From contig JACCTC010000021.1 in the NCBI GenBank assembly GCA_013812655.1, positions 1 to 36,148 of the forward strand: DNA of 36,148 nucleotides. The letters run 5' to 3'. The translations under genes and the position numbers were made by a program. This document shows positions 27,416-34,812 of this stretch, piece after piece; the stretch's first letter is position 1; the number at the start of each line of letters is the position of its first letter. The notes under the pieces were generated by a model, which was not told the origin of the DNA, made no database searches, and saw only the letters and a list, made by a program, of their open reading frames with translations. The DNA comes from Deltaproteobacteria bacterium. GTDB taxonomy: Bacteria; Myxococcota_A; Polyangia; Haliangiales; Haliangiaceae.

Positions 27416-28132
27416 GTGACCGACGCTCCGGCGCGCTTCTTCACGGCTGGCTACGCCGAGCACGCGACGCTTCGCGACGGCACACCGATCGTGCTGCGCT
27501 TGCTGACGCCCGAGGACAAGAGCCTCCTGCAGGAGGGCTTCGAGCGGCTGTCCGCGGAGTCACGCTACGCACGCTTCTTCTCCCCGAAGCTCGCGCTCAC
27601 CGCCGACGAGCTGCGTTACCTGTGCGAGATCGATCAGGAGAACCACTTCGCGATCGGCGCGGTCCGCGCGGATGGTGATGATGATGGTGATGGCCCCGAC
27701 GATGGCCGGGGTGATGGCCCGAATGATGGTCAAGTCGGCCTCGGGATCGCACGCTTCATCAGGCTCGCGGAGCCGCCGGCGACGGCCGAGGCCGCGATCA
27801 CCGTCGCCGACGAGGCGCAGGGCCGCGGGCTCGGCAAGCTGCTGTTCCTCCGGCTCTGCGCGGCGGCCCGCGAGCGCGGGATCGAGACGTTTCGCTGCGA
27901 GGTGCTCGGATCGAACGCGGGCATGCAGCACCTGATCGAGCACGTGGCACCCGAGCGGCGAATCGAGGTCGGCGGCGGCGTGATGTCGATCGAGATGGCG
28001 GTGCCCGAGGTCATGCCGACCGAGCCGATCGCCGCGCCGCTTCCGGAAAATCCGATGTACCGGCTGTTCCGCGCCGCCGCCGAGAATGCGGTCGAGTGGA
28101 CCGACGCGATATGTCGACTCTGGGGACGTTAG
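27416..28132 (+). CDS. GNAT-family N-acetyltransferase with Asp/Gly repeat insert
   Basis: A 238-residue acetyltransferase. LRDGTPIVLRLLTPEDKSLL and RLSAESRYARFF resemble the GNAT half of Pat/PatZ-type protein acetyltransferases. The acetyl-CoA loop is DEAQGRGLGKLLF. Between two strands, FAIGAVRA and QVGLGIARF, lies an insert of about 19 residues made of DGxx units, encoded by imperfect 12-bp repeats at 27689-27730. No CoA-ligase-like domain of full-length Pat is present. GTG 27416 begins 32 bases after the dehydrogenase stop, so they are likely co-transcribed. The sequence GCCGCCTGATCGC is duplicated across the junction. Confidence 0.88.
   Translation: MTDAPARFFTAGYAEHATLRDGTPIVLRLLTPEDKSLLQEGFERLSAESRYARFFSPKLALTADELRYLCEIDQENHFAIGAVRADGDDDGDGPDDGRGDGPNDGQVGLGIARFIRLAEPPATAEAAITVADEAQGRGLGKLLFLRLCAAARERGIETFRCEVLGSNAGMQHLIEHVAPERRIEVGGGVMSIEMAVPEVMPTEPIAAPLPENPMYRLFRAAAENAVEWTDAICRLWGR
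27671..27730. repeat. GATGG-based 12-bp imperfect tandem repeats
   Basis: Units GATGGCCCCGAC, GATGGCCGGGGT and GATGGCCCGAAT (27689-27724) followed by GATGGT, and preceded by GATGGTGATGAT. They encode the acidic glycine-rich loop of the GNAT protein. Confidence 0.85.
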
Positions 28133-28134
28133 GC

Positions 28135-28229
28135 GCGATCTCGAAACTGAAAATGAAACTCGATCGCGATCTCGTCGCGCGCGGTAGCCATGCGACGGCA
28201 GCGATGCCCGTGCCCGCGTGCTACACGCG
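28135..28229 (+). promoter_or_regulatory. Leader of the mbfA-like gene: direct repeats and hairpin
   Basis: Two copies of GCGATCTCG (28135-28143 and 28166-28174) are 31 bp apart, about three helix turns, flanking an unusually A/T-rich stretch with TGAAAATGAAA (28148-28158). A perfect hairpin CGCGTG-CTA-CACGCG (28215-28229) ends three bases before ATG 28233 and would cover the ribosome site. Iron-dependent control is plausible for this gene family but is inference. Confidence 0.3.
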
Positions 28230-28232
28230 ATC

Positions 28233-29357
28233 ATGGCGAGCACCGACGACGTCCGACGGTTCCAGTCGAACCGGCAGGACGAGATCGACAGCGCGATGCA
28301 GTACCGCGCGATGGCCGCAGCCGAGCCGGACGAGACCGTCGCACGCGTCTACCGCGAGCTCGCCGCCGTCGAGGAACGCCACGCCACGTTCTGGGAGACC
28401 CAGCTTGCCGCACGCGGCGTCGCGCCGGGGCCGCGCAAGCCGAGCTGGCGCGCCCGTGTCCTGAGCTGGACCGCCCGCAAGTTCGGTGCCCGGATGATCC
28501 TGCCGACGGTCGCGAACCGCGAGACCGTGGGTCGCAACGACTACGCGGTGCAGACCGAGAGCCGGCACACCCAGATGCCGGCGCAGGAGCGATCGCACGC
28601 GCGCGTGCTGAACGCGATGGTGAAGCGCCGTGAGGGCGCGCACGGCAGCGAGCTCGCGCGCGTCGAGGGCCGGCATCGCAACATCGGTGGCAACGCGCTG
28701 CGCGCCGCGGTGCTCGGCGCCAACGACGGACTGTGCTCGAACCTCGCGCTCGTGATGGGCGTTGCCGGCGCCACCGCGAGCGCGCCGGCGATCTTGATCG
28801 CGGGAACCGCCGGGCTCGTCGCGGGAGCGTGCTCGATGGCGCTCGGCGAGTGGATCTCGGTGACGAGCTCGCGCGAGCTGGCGGAGCGCGAGCTGCGCGT
28901 CGAGCGCGACGAGCTCGAGCTCGCGCCCGAGGAGGAGCGCAAGGAGCTCCAGCTGATCTACGAGGCCAAGGGCGTGCCTGCCGAGGAAGCCAAGCAGCTG
29001 TCGCAGCGATTGCTCGACGACCCGACCAACGCACTCGACGTCCTCGCACGCGAGGAGCTCGGTCTCGACCCCGATGATCTCGGCGGCTCGCCATGGACCG
29101 CGGCGATCACGTCGTTCGTGCTGTTCGCGATCGGCGCGCTGTTCCCGGTGCTGCCCTTCGTGTTCGCGACCGGCATGGCTGCCGTCGGGATCAGCATCGC
29201 GGTCTCGGGTCTCGCGCTGTTCGCGATCGGCGCGGCGATCACCGTGTTCACCGGTAAGCCGGTCTGGTTCTCGGGCTCGCGACAGCTCGTGCTCGGGCTC
29301 GCCGCCGCCGGCGTGACCTACGGCATCGGCCGTGCGCTCGGCGTCGCCCTCGCTTGA
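28233..29357 (+). CDS. mbfA: MbfA-like membrane-bound ferritin / VIT1-CCC1 iron transporter
   Basis: A 374-residue inner-membrane protein. Residues 8-135 form a ferritin-like helical bundle with a plausible di-iron set: Glu17, Glu47-x2-His50 (VEERH), Glu109 and Glu119-x2-His122. Residues 150-374 form a VIT1/CCC1 transporter: AAVLGANDGLCSNLALVMGVAGA is a signature stretch, GEWISVTSSRELAERE leads the cytoplasmic loop, and hydrophobic helices lie near 183-205, 288-312, 315-338 and 350-370. This two-part architecture is that of MbfA, which exports iron and protects against iron and peroxide stress in rhizobia. ATG 28233 was chosen; a hairpin precedes it. The next gene downstream is a SOUL haem-binding protein. 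Confidence 0.92.
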   Translation: MASTDDVRRFQSNRQDEIDSAMQYRAMAAAEPDETVARVYRELAAVEERHATFWETQLAARGVAPGPRKPSWRARVLSWTARKFGARMILPTVANRETVGRNDYAVQTESRHTQMPAQERSHARVLNAMVKRREGAHGSELARVEGRHRNIGGNALRAAVLGANDGLCSNLALVMGVAGATASAPAILIAGTAGLVAGACSMALGEWISVTSSRELAERELRVERDELELAPEEERKELQLIYEAKGVPAEEAKQLSQRLLDDPTNALDVLAREELGLDPDDLGGSPWTAAITSFVLFAIGALFPVLPFVFATGMAAVGISIAVSGLALFAIGAAITVFTGKPVWFSGSRQLVLGLAAAGVTYGIGRALGVALA

Positions 29358-29423
29358 ATTGACCGCGGAAGGTCACGATTGACCGGCCGCGAAGGTCACG
29401 ATTGACCGACCGCGAAGGTCACA
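29358..29423. repeat. Three tandem 20-23 bp repeats with TGACC/GGTCA half-sites
   Basis: Units at 29358-29377 (20 bp), 29378-29400 (23 bp) and 29401-29423 (23 bp) share ATTGACC...CGCGAAGGTCAC. Each holds TGACC and GGTCA as an inverted pair, and neighbouring units also create GGTCA-CGAT-TGACC. The array begins right at the mbfA stop and ends 90 bases before the SOUL gene, so it could be an operator array or a transcript structure. Confidence 0.8.
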
Positions 29424-29512
29424 ATTCACGGTTCGAGTACTCCGTTGCCGGATCGCACACCGAGCGGAGCCGCGCGGCGCGGCGCGGCATGCGACTTGCT
29501 GTCACCGGTCGT

Positions 29513-30268
29513 ATGGAAGCCTCGACGCTGGATCATCCTACCCCCGCGCTGCCCTCGTTCTTCGACCACTTTCCCGCAGCGGCCACCGAGCCCAAGCATG
29601 CGGTCAGCCGTCGGAAGCTGGCGTTCTGGGGCAGCCTGCTCGCGGTGCCTGCGGCCGCCACGATCGGCACGCTGATCGGCTCGCGTCGCACCGGGATCAT
29701 GGCGGGCGCGATCGCGGCGCTCGGGCTCGGTGCGCTACGCTGGCAGCTCGCACGCTGGTTCAGCGACACGCCGGCGTACGAGACGCTTGGCAAGATCGGT
29801 GACGTCGAGCTCCGCCGGTACCCGTTCCGGATCGAGGCGCGAGCCGATATCCAGGCGTCGGATCTCGAGGTCGCGCTCGATCGCGGCTTCGGTCGGCTCG
29901 CCTGTTACCTCTACGGCGCGAACACCGACCGCGAGGACCTCGCGGTGTCGACGCCGATCCTGACCACGATGCGCGATGGCGTGTACACGACCGCGTTCGC
30001 GATGCCACCGCACCGCGCGATGTCGACGCTGCCGCGCCCGAAGGACTCGCGCGTCGATCTTCGCGAGGTCGCCGAGAAGAAGGTCGCGGTCTATCCGTTC
30101 CGCGGTCGTTTCACCCGCGACAACATCGAGCTGCAGCAGCGCCGCTTCCTGCGCGCGCTCGTCGACGCCGGCCTCGCCGCCAAGGGCAGCGTCACGCTCG
30201 CGACGTACGACTCGCCGGCCACGCTGCCGATGCTGCGCCGCAACGAGCTGTGGATCGAGATCGTCTGA
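29513..30268 (+). CDS. SOUL-family haem-binding protein with N-terminal membrane segments
   Basis: A 251-residue protein. Two hydrophobic segments (about 35-53, LAFWGSLLAVPAAATIGTL; 60-78, GIMAGAIAALGLGALRW) precede a SOUL domain from residue 88 (PAYETLGKIGDVELRRYPFRIEA) to the C-terminus, including AFAMPPHRAM and KKVAVYPFRGRF. SOUL domains bind haem or related tetrapyrroles. Its place next to mbfA suggests a role in haem or iron handling (inference). ATG 29513 was chosen; ATG 29489 is in frame eight residues earlier and neither has a clear ribosome site. It converges with the DUF1801 gene six bases downstream. Confidence 0.87.
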   Translation: MEASTLDHPTPALPSFFDHFPAAATEPKHAVSRRKLAFWGSLLAVPAAATIGTLIGSRRTGIMAGAIAALGLGALRWQLARWFSDTPAYETLGKIGDVELRRYPFRIEARADIQASDLEVALDRGFGRLACYLYGANTDREDLAVSTPILTTMRDGVYTTAFAMPPHRAMSTLPRPKDSRVDLREVAEKKVAVYPFRGRFTRDNIELQQRRFLRALVDAGLAAKGSVTLATYDSPATLPMLRRNELWIEIV

Positions 30269-30274
30269 GCGTCG

Positions 30275-30928
30275 TCAGCCGCGCTTGCGCTTCGGTGCAG
30301 CCCTGGCTGGCTTCGCCGACCGTGATGCTGGCTTCGCGACCGACAGCTTCGCGCTGACCGGCTTCGCAGCGGGCTTCGCGCTGACCAGCCCCGCAGCGGG
30401 CTTCGCGCTGACCGTCGGCGCGGGCTTCGCAGCGGGCTTCGCGGCGACCGGCTCCGGTGTCACGATCGCCGGCGTCGCCGACTTCGGAGCGCCCTTGACC
30501 GCCTCGTAGCCGGCGATGAACTTGTCGACGGGCACCTTCGCGATCGTCTCGCCGATCACCTCGAGCGGCAGCGCATCGATCGACTTGAAGCGCACGCACG
30601 ACTTACCCATGTCGAGCTTCTTGCCGGCGGCCGCGAACGCGTTGCGAAACCACGTCGCGAGAACGGGGTCGGCGTAGACGCTCGGCAGGTAGAGCGCCAT
30701 GTGGTTCTTCTGCGAGCCCAGCGAGGCGATCGCGAGCGGGTGGCCGTTGTACGTCTCGGGATAGCGCGCGAGCGGGACGTACCAGCCGATCATCCCGTAC
30801 TGGATGCCCTCCTCGTACCCGGCCGGCAGGTTCGCGTTGACGACGTCGCGCACGGCCTCGATCGCGGCGCGGCGATCCGGGGCGAGCGAGGCGAGGTACT
30901 CGGAGACGGTGGTGACGGCGCTGTCCAT
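30275..30928 (-). CDS. DUF1801 protein with histone-H1-like C-terminal tail
   Basis: A 217-residue protein. Residues 1-140 match the DUF1801/YdhG fold: TVSEYLASLAPDRRAAIEAVRDVV, then YEEGIQYGMIGWYVPL and KNHMALYLPS, DMGKSCVRFKS. The last about 70 residues are almost only Ala, Lys, Pro, Ser and Val, in AKPAAKPAP-type repeats ending APKRKRG. This resembles the lysine/alanine/proline tails of histone H1 and bacterial H1-like proteins and would bind nucleic acid loosely. The function of the DUF1801 domain is not known. ATG 30928 is clear. The tail is encoded by repetitive DNA. Confidence 0.87.
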   Translation of the reverse strand: MDSAVTTVSEYLASLAPDRRAAIEAVRDVVNANLPAGYEEGIQYGMIGWYVPLARYPETYNGHPLAIASLGSQKNHMALYLPSVYADPVLATWFRNAFAAAGKKLDMGKSCVRFKSIDALPLEVIGETIAKVPVDKFIAGYEAVKGAPKSATPAIVTPEPVAAKPAAKPAPTVSAKPAAGLVSAKPAAKPVSAKLSVAKPASRSAKPARAAPKRKRG

Positions 30929-30940
30929 GACGCCGCCACT

Positions 30941-31219
30941 CTACCGCAGCGTCATGACGGTCGAGTCACGCGAGGTCTGCTTGTGATCGAGCTCCGGGGG
31001 CAAGAGCTCGCGCACGGGGTGCTCGCAAATGCTCGTCGCGCCGCCCTCGAGGATCCGGCTCGCCACCGTCGACCACTCGAAGGTCTCGATGCTCGGCGTC
31101 TCGGATTTCGGATCGAGCTTCTCGATGAGGATGCCCGGCAGCGGACGAGCGGGCCATTGATGCCGTGCGAGCGATCGGGGAAGTCCCTGTCGGTTTTCCA
31201 GTCGTGGTGCGATCGGCAC
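30941..31219 (-). CDS. Small hypothetical protein or frameshifted remnant
   Basis: A leftward open frame of 92 codons (GTG start at 31219). From about residue 27 (LPGILIEKLDPKSETPSIET, then ILEGGATSICEHPVRELLPP, ending DSTVMTLR) the third positions are strongly G/C, as in real genes here. Before that they are not. In the same stretch another leftward frame (DWKTDRDFPDRSHGINGPLVR) has the better bias, which suggests a frameshift near 31140-31150 in a longer, possibly decayed gene. I recognise no family. It ends 12 bases before the DUF1801 start, so it could share its transcript. Confidence 0.35.
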   Translation of the reverse strand: MPIAPRLENRQGLPRSLARHQWPARPLPGILIEKLDPKSETPSIETFEWSTVASRILEGGATSICEHPVRELLPPELDHKQTSRDSTVMTLR

Positions 31220-31295
31220 GGTGAGATCGAGCGGTCACGCCCGATCGGCGGTGTGCTCGACCAGGTTTTGCCAGATCTTCGACGGTTATCGACCC

Positions 31296-31311
31296 TGGCA
31301 CGCGACGTGCT
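31296..31311 (+). promoter_or_regulatory. Sigma-54 (RpoN) -24/-12 promoter
   Basis: TGGCACGCGACGTGCT matches the consensus TGGCACR-N4-TTGCW at every fixed position but one (G for the first T of TTGC). The GG (31297-31298) and GC (31309-31310) have the required 10-base spacing. Transcription would start near 31322, leaving a leader of about 17 bases with a GGAGGA site at 31325-31330, eight bases before ATG 31339. Such promoters need an enhancer-binding activator; none is in the window. Confidence 0.65.
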
Positions 31312-31338
31312 GAAGTAGGCACCTGGAGGAAATCATCC

Positions 31339-31998
31339 ATGCGCCGAATCATCTATACCGCTCTCCTCGTCGCGGCCGTCGCCACGGGTTGCGCCGGCAG
31401 CGGGACGGTGGGCTACCAGGCGACGTACGCCGCGCCTGCGCCCGACCTCGTATATGTCAGCCCCGGCGTCCAGGTCATCGCCGACTACGACGAGCCGATC
31501 TTCTACTCGGACAGCTACTACTGGCGATTCTACGGCGGCACCTGGTACCGCTCGCACACGTACACCGGCGGCTGGGTCTACGCGCGGCCGCCGCGCGCGG
31601 TCATCAGCATCGATCGACCGTACGCGTACGCGCGCTATCGCCCCAATGGCTACGTCTCGCGGCGCTACAGCAATGACCGCGGGTACCGCCAGGGCCCCGC
31701 CGTCCGCGACCATCGCTACGATCAGCGGCCGTACGGTCGCCCGGCGCCGGCACCGCAGCGGGGCGGCACGCCGATCTACGACCGGTTCCGCGATAACCGC
31801 ACGCAGCCGCCGCGTGGGACGACGCCGGTCTACGACAATCGTGCGCAGCCGCAGCGCGCGACGCCGATCTACGACCGGTTCCGCGACAACCGTGCGCAGC
31901 CGCAGCCGCAGCCGCAACGCCCTGGCGTCCGTGGCAACCAGCACAACCGTGCCGACGATCGTGATCGGAAGCGCGAGCGTCCCCGCGACCACCGCTGA
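31339..31998 (+). CDS. Lipoprotein with Tyr/Trp-rich domain and charged repeat tail
   Basis: A 219-residue lipoprotein with lipobox VATGC (Cys18). Residues 20-95 are aromatic-rich: DEPIFYSDSYYWRFYGGTWY then HTYTGGWVYARPPRAV, a pattern seen in small envelope proteins of myxobacteria whose function is unknown. The remainder is highly basic and disordered-looking, with two copies of TPIYDRFRDNR and a related TPVYDNRAQPQR, ending in DRDRKRERPRDHR; it could bind polyanions such as peptidoglycan, LPS or DNA. It has the best ribosome site in the window (GGAGGA, eight-base spacing) and a sigma-54-like promoter, so strong and regulated expression is expected. Confidence 0.85.
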   Translation: MRRIIYTALLVAAVATGCAGSGTVGYQATYAAPAPDLVYVSPGVQVIADYDEPIFYSDSYYWRFYGGTWYRSHTYTGGWVYARPPRAVISIDRPYAYARYRPNGYVSRRYSNDRGYRQGPAVRDHRYDQRPYGRPAPAPQRGGTPIYDRFRDNRTQPPRGTTPVYDNRAQPQRATPIYDRFRDNRAQPQPQPQRPGVRGNQHNRADDRDRKRERPRDHR

Positions 31999-32008
31999 TC
32001 GCTGACGC

Positions 32009-32025
32009 GCCACCCTCGTGGTGGC
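32009..32025 (+). terminator. Short hairpin after the lipoprotein gene
   Basis: GCCACC, a 5-base loop CTCGT, then GGTGGC, 11 bases after the stop at 31998 and 18 bases before ATG 32043. No T run follows, so it may only weaken read-through into the carboxypeptidase gene. Confidence 0.3.
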
Positions 32026-32042
32026 TCGTGGTAACGAGGCCC

Positions 32043-33779
32043 ATGCGCCATGCGCTCGTGGGCCTCGTCGTCGTTTCGGCGGTCGTTTCGGCATGTGGCG
32101 GCGCGCGATCGCCGCGACCGTCGCTGGTGTCCACGGCGGAGCAGTCACAGTACCAGCGCACCGGTCGTTACGACGAGGCGGTCCGGCTGTGCCACGACTT
32201 CGCGCGCGCCTACGATCACGTGCGCTGCGACGAGATCGGCCGCACCGTCGAGGACCGTCCGCTGCTCGCGCTGCGGATCGCGCGCCGCCCGAACCTGCCG
32301 ATGATCTACATCCAGGCCGCGATCCACGCCGGCGAGATCGAGGGCAAGGACGCGGGCTTCGTCTTCCTCCGCGATCTCCTCGACGGCAAGGTCGCGCCCG
32401 GCGCGCTCGACGCCGTGTCGATCGTGTTCGTACCGGTCGTCAACCCCGACGGCCACGAGCGGTTCGGTCCGAACCATCGCCCGAACCAGCGCGGGCCGCT
32501 CGAGATGGGGTTTCGCACGAACGCCGCGCGGCTGAACCTCAACCGCGACTTCGTCAAGGCCGACGCACCCGAGACCCAGGCCGTGCTCGGCCTTCTGCGG
32601 ACGACCGACCTGGTGCTGTTCGTCGATCTGCATACGACCGACGGCGCGAAGTTCGAGCACGACATCAGCACGGTCGTATCACCGTACGCGCCGCGTGCAG
32701 ATGGGCTCGACGAGGCGGCGCACGCGCTGTCGACGCATCTCCAGCAGCGGCTCACCGCGCTCGGTCACCTGCCACTGCCGTTCTACCCGTCGTTCAACGA
32801 CGAGAACGATCCAGCCTCCGGGTTCTCGGCCGGCGAGGCTCCTCCACGGTTCGGCAACTACTACATGGCCTCGCGCGGCCGCCTCGCGCTGCTCGTCGAG
32901 ACTCATAGCTGGCGGACATACCCGGAGCGCGCGAAGAGCACGTACCACACGCTGCAGATCGTGCTCGAGCACGCGATCGAGCACGCGCGCGGCTGGCGCG
33001 AGCTGTCCGAGGCCGTGTCGCGCGCCGATGCCGCGCTCGCCGGCAAGCCGGTCACGTTGCTGTGGAAGATGACGACGCGATCACGCGAGCTCGAGTTTCG
33101 CGGCTATGCCTACGAGAAGCGCACCTCGGAGCTGACGACCGGGACCTGGCTCGTCTACGACGAACAGACGCCGCAGATCTGGAAGGTGCCGTACTTCGAG
33201 GAGGTCGAGCCGAGCGTCACCGTCACTGCGCCGGGCGCCGGCTACATCATCGACGGCGGCTTCGCGCCGCTCGTCGCGCGCGTGCTCGCGCACCACGGCA
33301 TCACGTTCACCGCGATCCGCGGCGAGCCCCGCGTGGCGGTCGAGGCCTATCGCGCGACCAAGGCGACCTTCGGCGCACCGTACGAAGGCCGCCAGCGCGC
33401 GACGATCACCGGCGCGTGGGCCGCCGAGACCCGGACGCTCGAGCGCGGCGCGATCTTCGTGCCGATCGCGCAGCCCACCGCGCGTCTCGTGATGCACCTG
33501 TTCGAGCCCGCGCTACCGGATTCGCTCGCGCAGTGGGGGCACTTCAACGTGGTCTTCGAGCGCAAGGAATACATGGAGCCGTACGTCGTCGAGGAGGTCG
33601 CGCGCGCGATGCTCGCCGCCGATCCGGCACTGCGGGCCGCGTTCGACGCCGCGCTCGCGGCTGATCCGGAGCTGGCGAAGAGCGCGGAGCTGCGCCGCGA
33701 CTTCTTCTATCGCCGGCATCCGGCGTGGGACGAGCGCGTCGAGCTGCTACCGGTCTACCGGACCGCGACGGCGCCGTAG
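32043..33779 (+). CDS. M14-family zinc carboxypeptidase lipoprotein
   Basis: A 578-residue exported enzyme with lipobox VSAC (Cys18). The zinc ligands are His95 and Glu98 in IHAGEIEGKDAG and His197 in DLHTTDG; the substrate-binding Asn167-Arg168 pair is in LNLNRDF, and LVETHSW near residue 300 carries a candidate catalytic Glu. VNPDGHERFG is typical of M14. The C-terminal about 230 residues form a separate beta-rich domain. M14 enzymes remove C-terminal residues from peptides or trim peptidoglycan peptides; which applies here is unknown. ATG 32043 opens the signal peptide. Confidence 0.9.
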   Translation: MRHALVGLVVVSAVVSACGGARSPRPSLVSTAEQSQYQRTGRYDEAVRLCHDFARAYDHVRCDEIGRTVEDRPLLALRIARRPNLPMIYIQAAIHAGEIEGKDAGFVFLRDLLDGKVAPGALDAVSIVFVPVVNPDGHERFGPNHRPNQRGPLEMGFRTNAARLNLNRDFVKADAPETQAVLGLLRTTDLVLFVDLHTTDGAKFEHDISTVVSPYAPRADGLDEAAHALSTHLQQRLTALGHLPLPFYPSFNDENDPASGFSAGEAPPRFGNYYMASRGRLALLVETHSWRTYPERAKSTYHTLQIVLEHAIEHARGWRELSEAVSRADAALAGKPVTLLWKMTTRSRELEFRGYAYEKRTSELTTGTWLVYDEQTPQIWKVPYFEEVEPSVTVTAPGAGYIIDGGFAPLVARVLAHHGITFTAIRGEPRVAVEAYRATKATFGAPYEGRQRATITGAWAAETRTLERGAIFVPIAQPTARLVMHLFEPALPDSLAQWGHFNVVFERKEYMEPYVVEEVARAMLAADPALRAAFDAALAADPELAKSAELRRDFFYRRHPAWDERVELLPVYRTATAP

Positions 33780-33909
33780 CGGCCTTTAGAACGACCTCAT
33801 AGGCGATCACGTAACGGCGAAGGCAGACCAACGCGCAGCCAAGCCCGAATCCGTGGGGTCGAGGTCCCGCTCGGTAGTCGTGCGCGTGATTCGTGTTACC
33901 AGAGTGACG

Positions 33910-34716
33910 ATGAAGAAGGGCGAGGTCTACGCGATCGATGTCGGCGCGGTCTATCGACCCGCGCACAAGGCGCTGCACGGCAAGATCCTCCTCGCGTGGT
34001 GCTACGGCCCCGCCGGCAAGCTGGCCTCGGGCGAGCCGCTCTATCGATTCGCGGTCGGCGATACGCTCTTCGACAAGAAGCCCGCACTTGCCGAGGTGCG
34101 GAAGCGAAAGCTCGTGGTGAACACCCTCACGAACAACAACCCGGCCGGGGTCGCCGCCGTCTACGACGCCCAGGAGGCTCCCTCACGCGGCGTCACTCTC
34201 CTCGGCGAGCTGACCTCGCTCCCGCCGCTCACGCCGAAGCAGATCAAGCAGCAGCCGCCGTCTGGCGGCTGGGTGGGCATGGCGCTCGACTACAACTTTC
34301 ATTGGCGCGAGATCCACGACGGCGCCTCACTGAAGCGAGCGCGTGACGCCGAGGACGCGAAGGAAAAGAAGAAGGCCGGCGCCGCGACCAAGAAACGTCG
34401 CGCCGGCGGCCTCGCCGGCATGGCGCGGCGCACGCTCCTCGCCGATTGGAAGGGTCTCGTGTCGAAGAAGCGCGCCGATGCGACGCGCGCCATCCTGAAG
34501 GCCGCGATCGCCGAGCTGCTGAAGACGAAGGAGACCTCGGCGAGGACCAAGGTGCTCGAGAAGGCGGTCCTTGCCATCAACGCCTATGACGACAAGCAGG
34601 GCGGCTTCATCGAGACGCCCGAGCGAGAGGCGTTGATGGAATGCCTCGAAGACCTCGCCTCCGCGAGCGGCCTCGGGAATGTAACCGAGCAGCTGAACGA
34701 CTGGCGCGACTGGTAG
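33910..34716 (+). CDS. Unrecognised cytoplasmic protein with basic linker
   Basis: A 268-residue protein without signal or membrane segments. The N-terminal 145 residues look globular (GEVYAIDVGAVYRPAHKALHG, ILLAWCYGPAG, EPLYRFAVGDTLF). A lysine/arginine-rich linker follows (about 158-180, KEKKKAGAATKKRRAGG), then a helical C-terminal region ending FIETPEREALMECLEDLA and LNDWRDW. The last part recalls the ends of several uncharacterised bacterial proteins, but I cannot name a family. ATG 33910 was chosen because upstream residues are Val/Arg-rich and lack codon bias. Confidence 0.75.
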   Translation: MKKGEVYAIDVGAVYRPAHKALHGKILLAWCYGPAGKLASGEPLYRFAVGDTLFDKKPALAEVRKRKLVVNTLTNNNPAGVAAVYDAQEAPSRGVTLLGELTSLPPLTPKQIKQQPPSGGWVGMALDYNFHWREIHDGASLKRARDAEDAKEKKKAGAATKKRRAGGLAGMARRTLLADWKGLVSKKRADATRAILKAAIAELLKTKETSARTKVLEKAVLAINAYDDKQGGFIETPEREALMECLEDLASASGLGNVTEQLNDWRDW

Positions 34717-34776
34717 GGCGTGCAGATCTCGGTGCGGTCAGTCGATCAGACAGGCCGCCGCAAGCACGCCGTCTTT
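34717..34776 (+). terminator. Long-loop hairpin with T run between convergent genes
   Basis: GGCGTGC (34717-34723), immediately after the stop, pairs with GCACGCC (34764-34770), followed by GTCTTTTT. The loop is long but holds a smaller GATC/GATC pairing. The T run makes it the best rho-independent terminator candidate in the window. Confidence 0.4.
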
Positions 34777-34812
34777 TTCCGTCGACAACTACCCCTCACC
34801 GATGCGTGCGAT

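Larger units (their letters stand above)
30929..31338. other. Sparse stretch with a probable gene remnant and a sigma-54-like promoter
   Basis: About 410 bases without a full gene. The leftward half (30941-31219) has good codon bias, described as its own entry. The right end holds the promoter and ribosome site of the lipoprotein gene at 31339. Between about 31220 and 31295 I see nothing definite. Confidence 0.5.

Noticed and set aside
29358-29423. CRISPR array
   Set aside because: The three units are contiguous without spacers and no cas gene is present.
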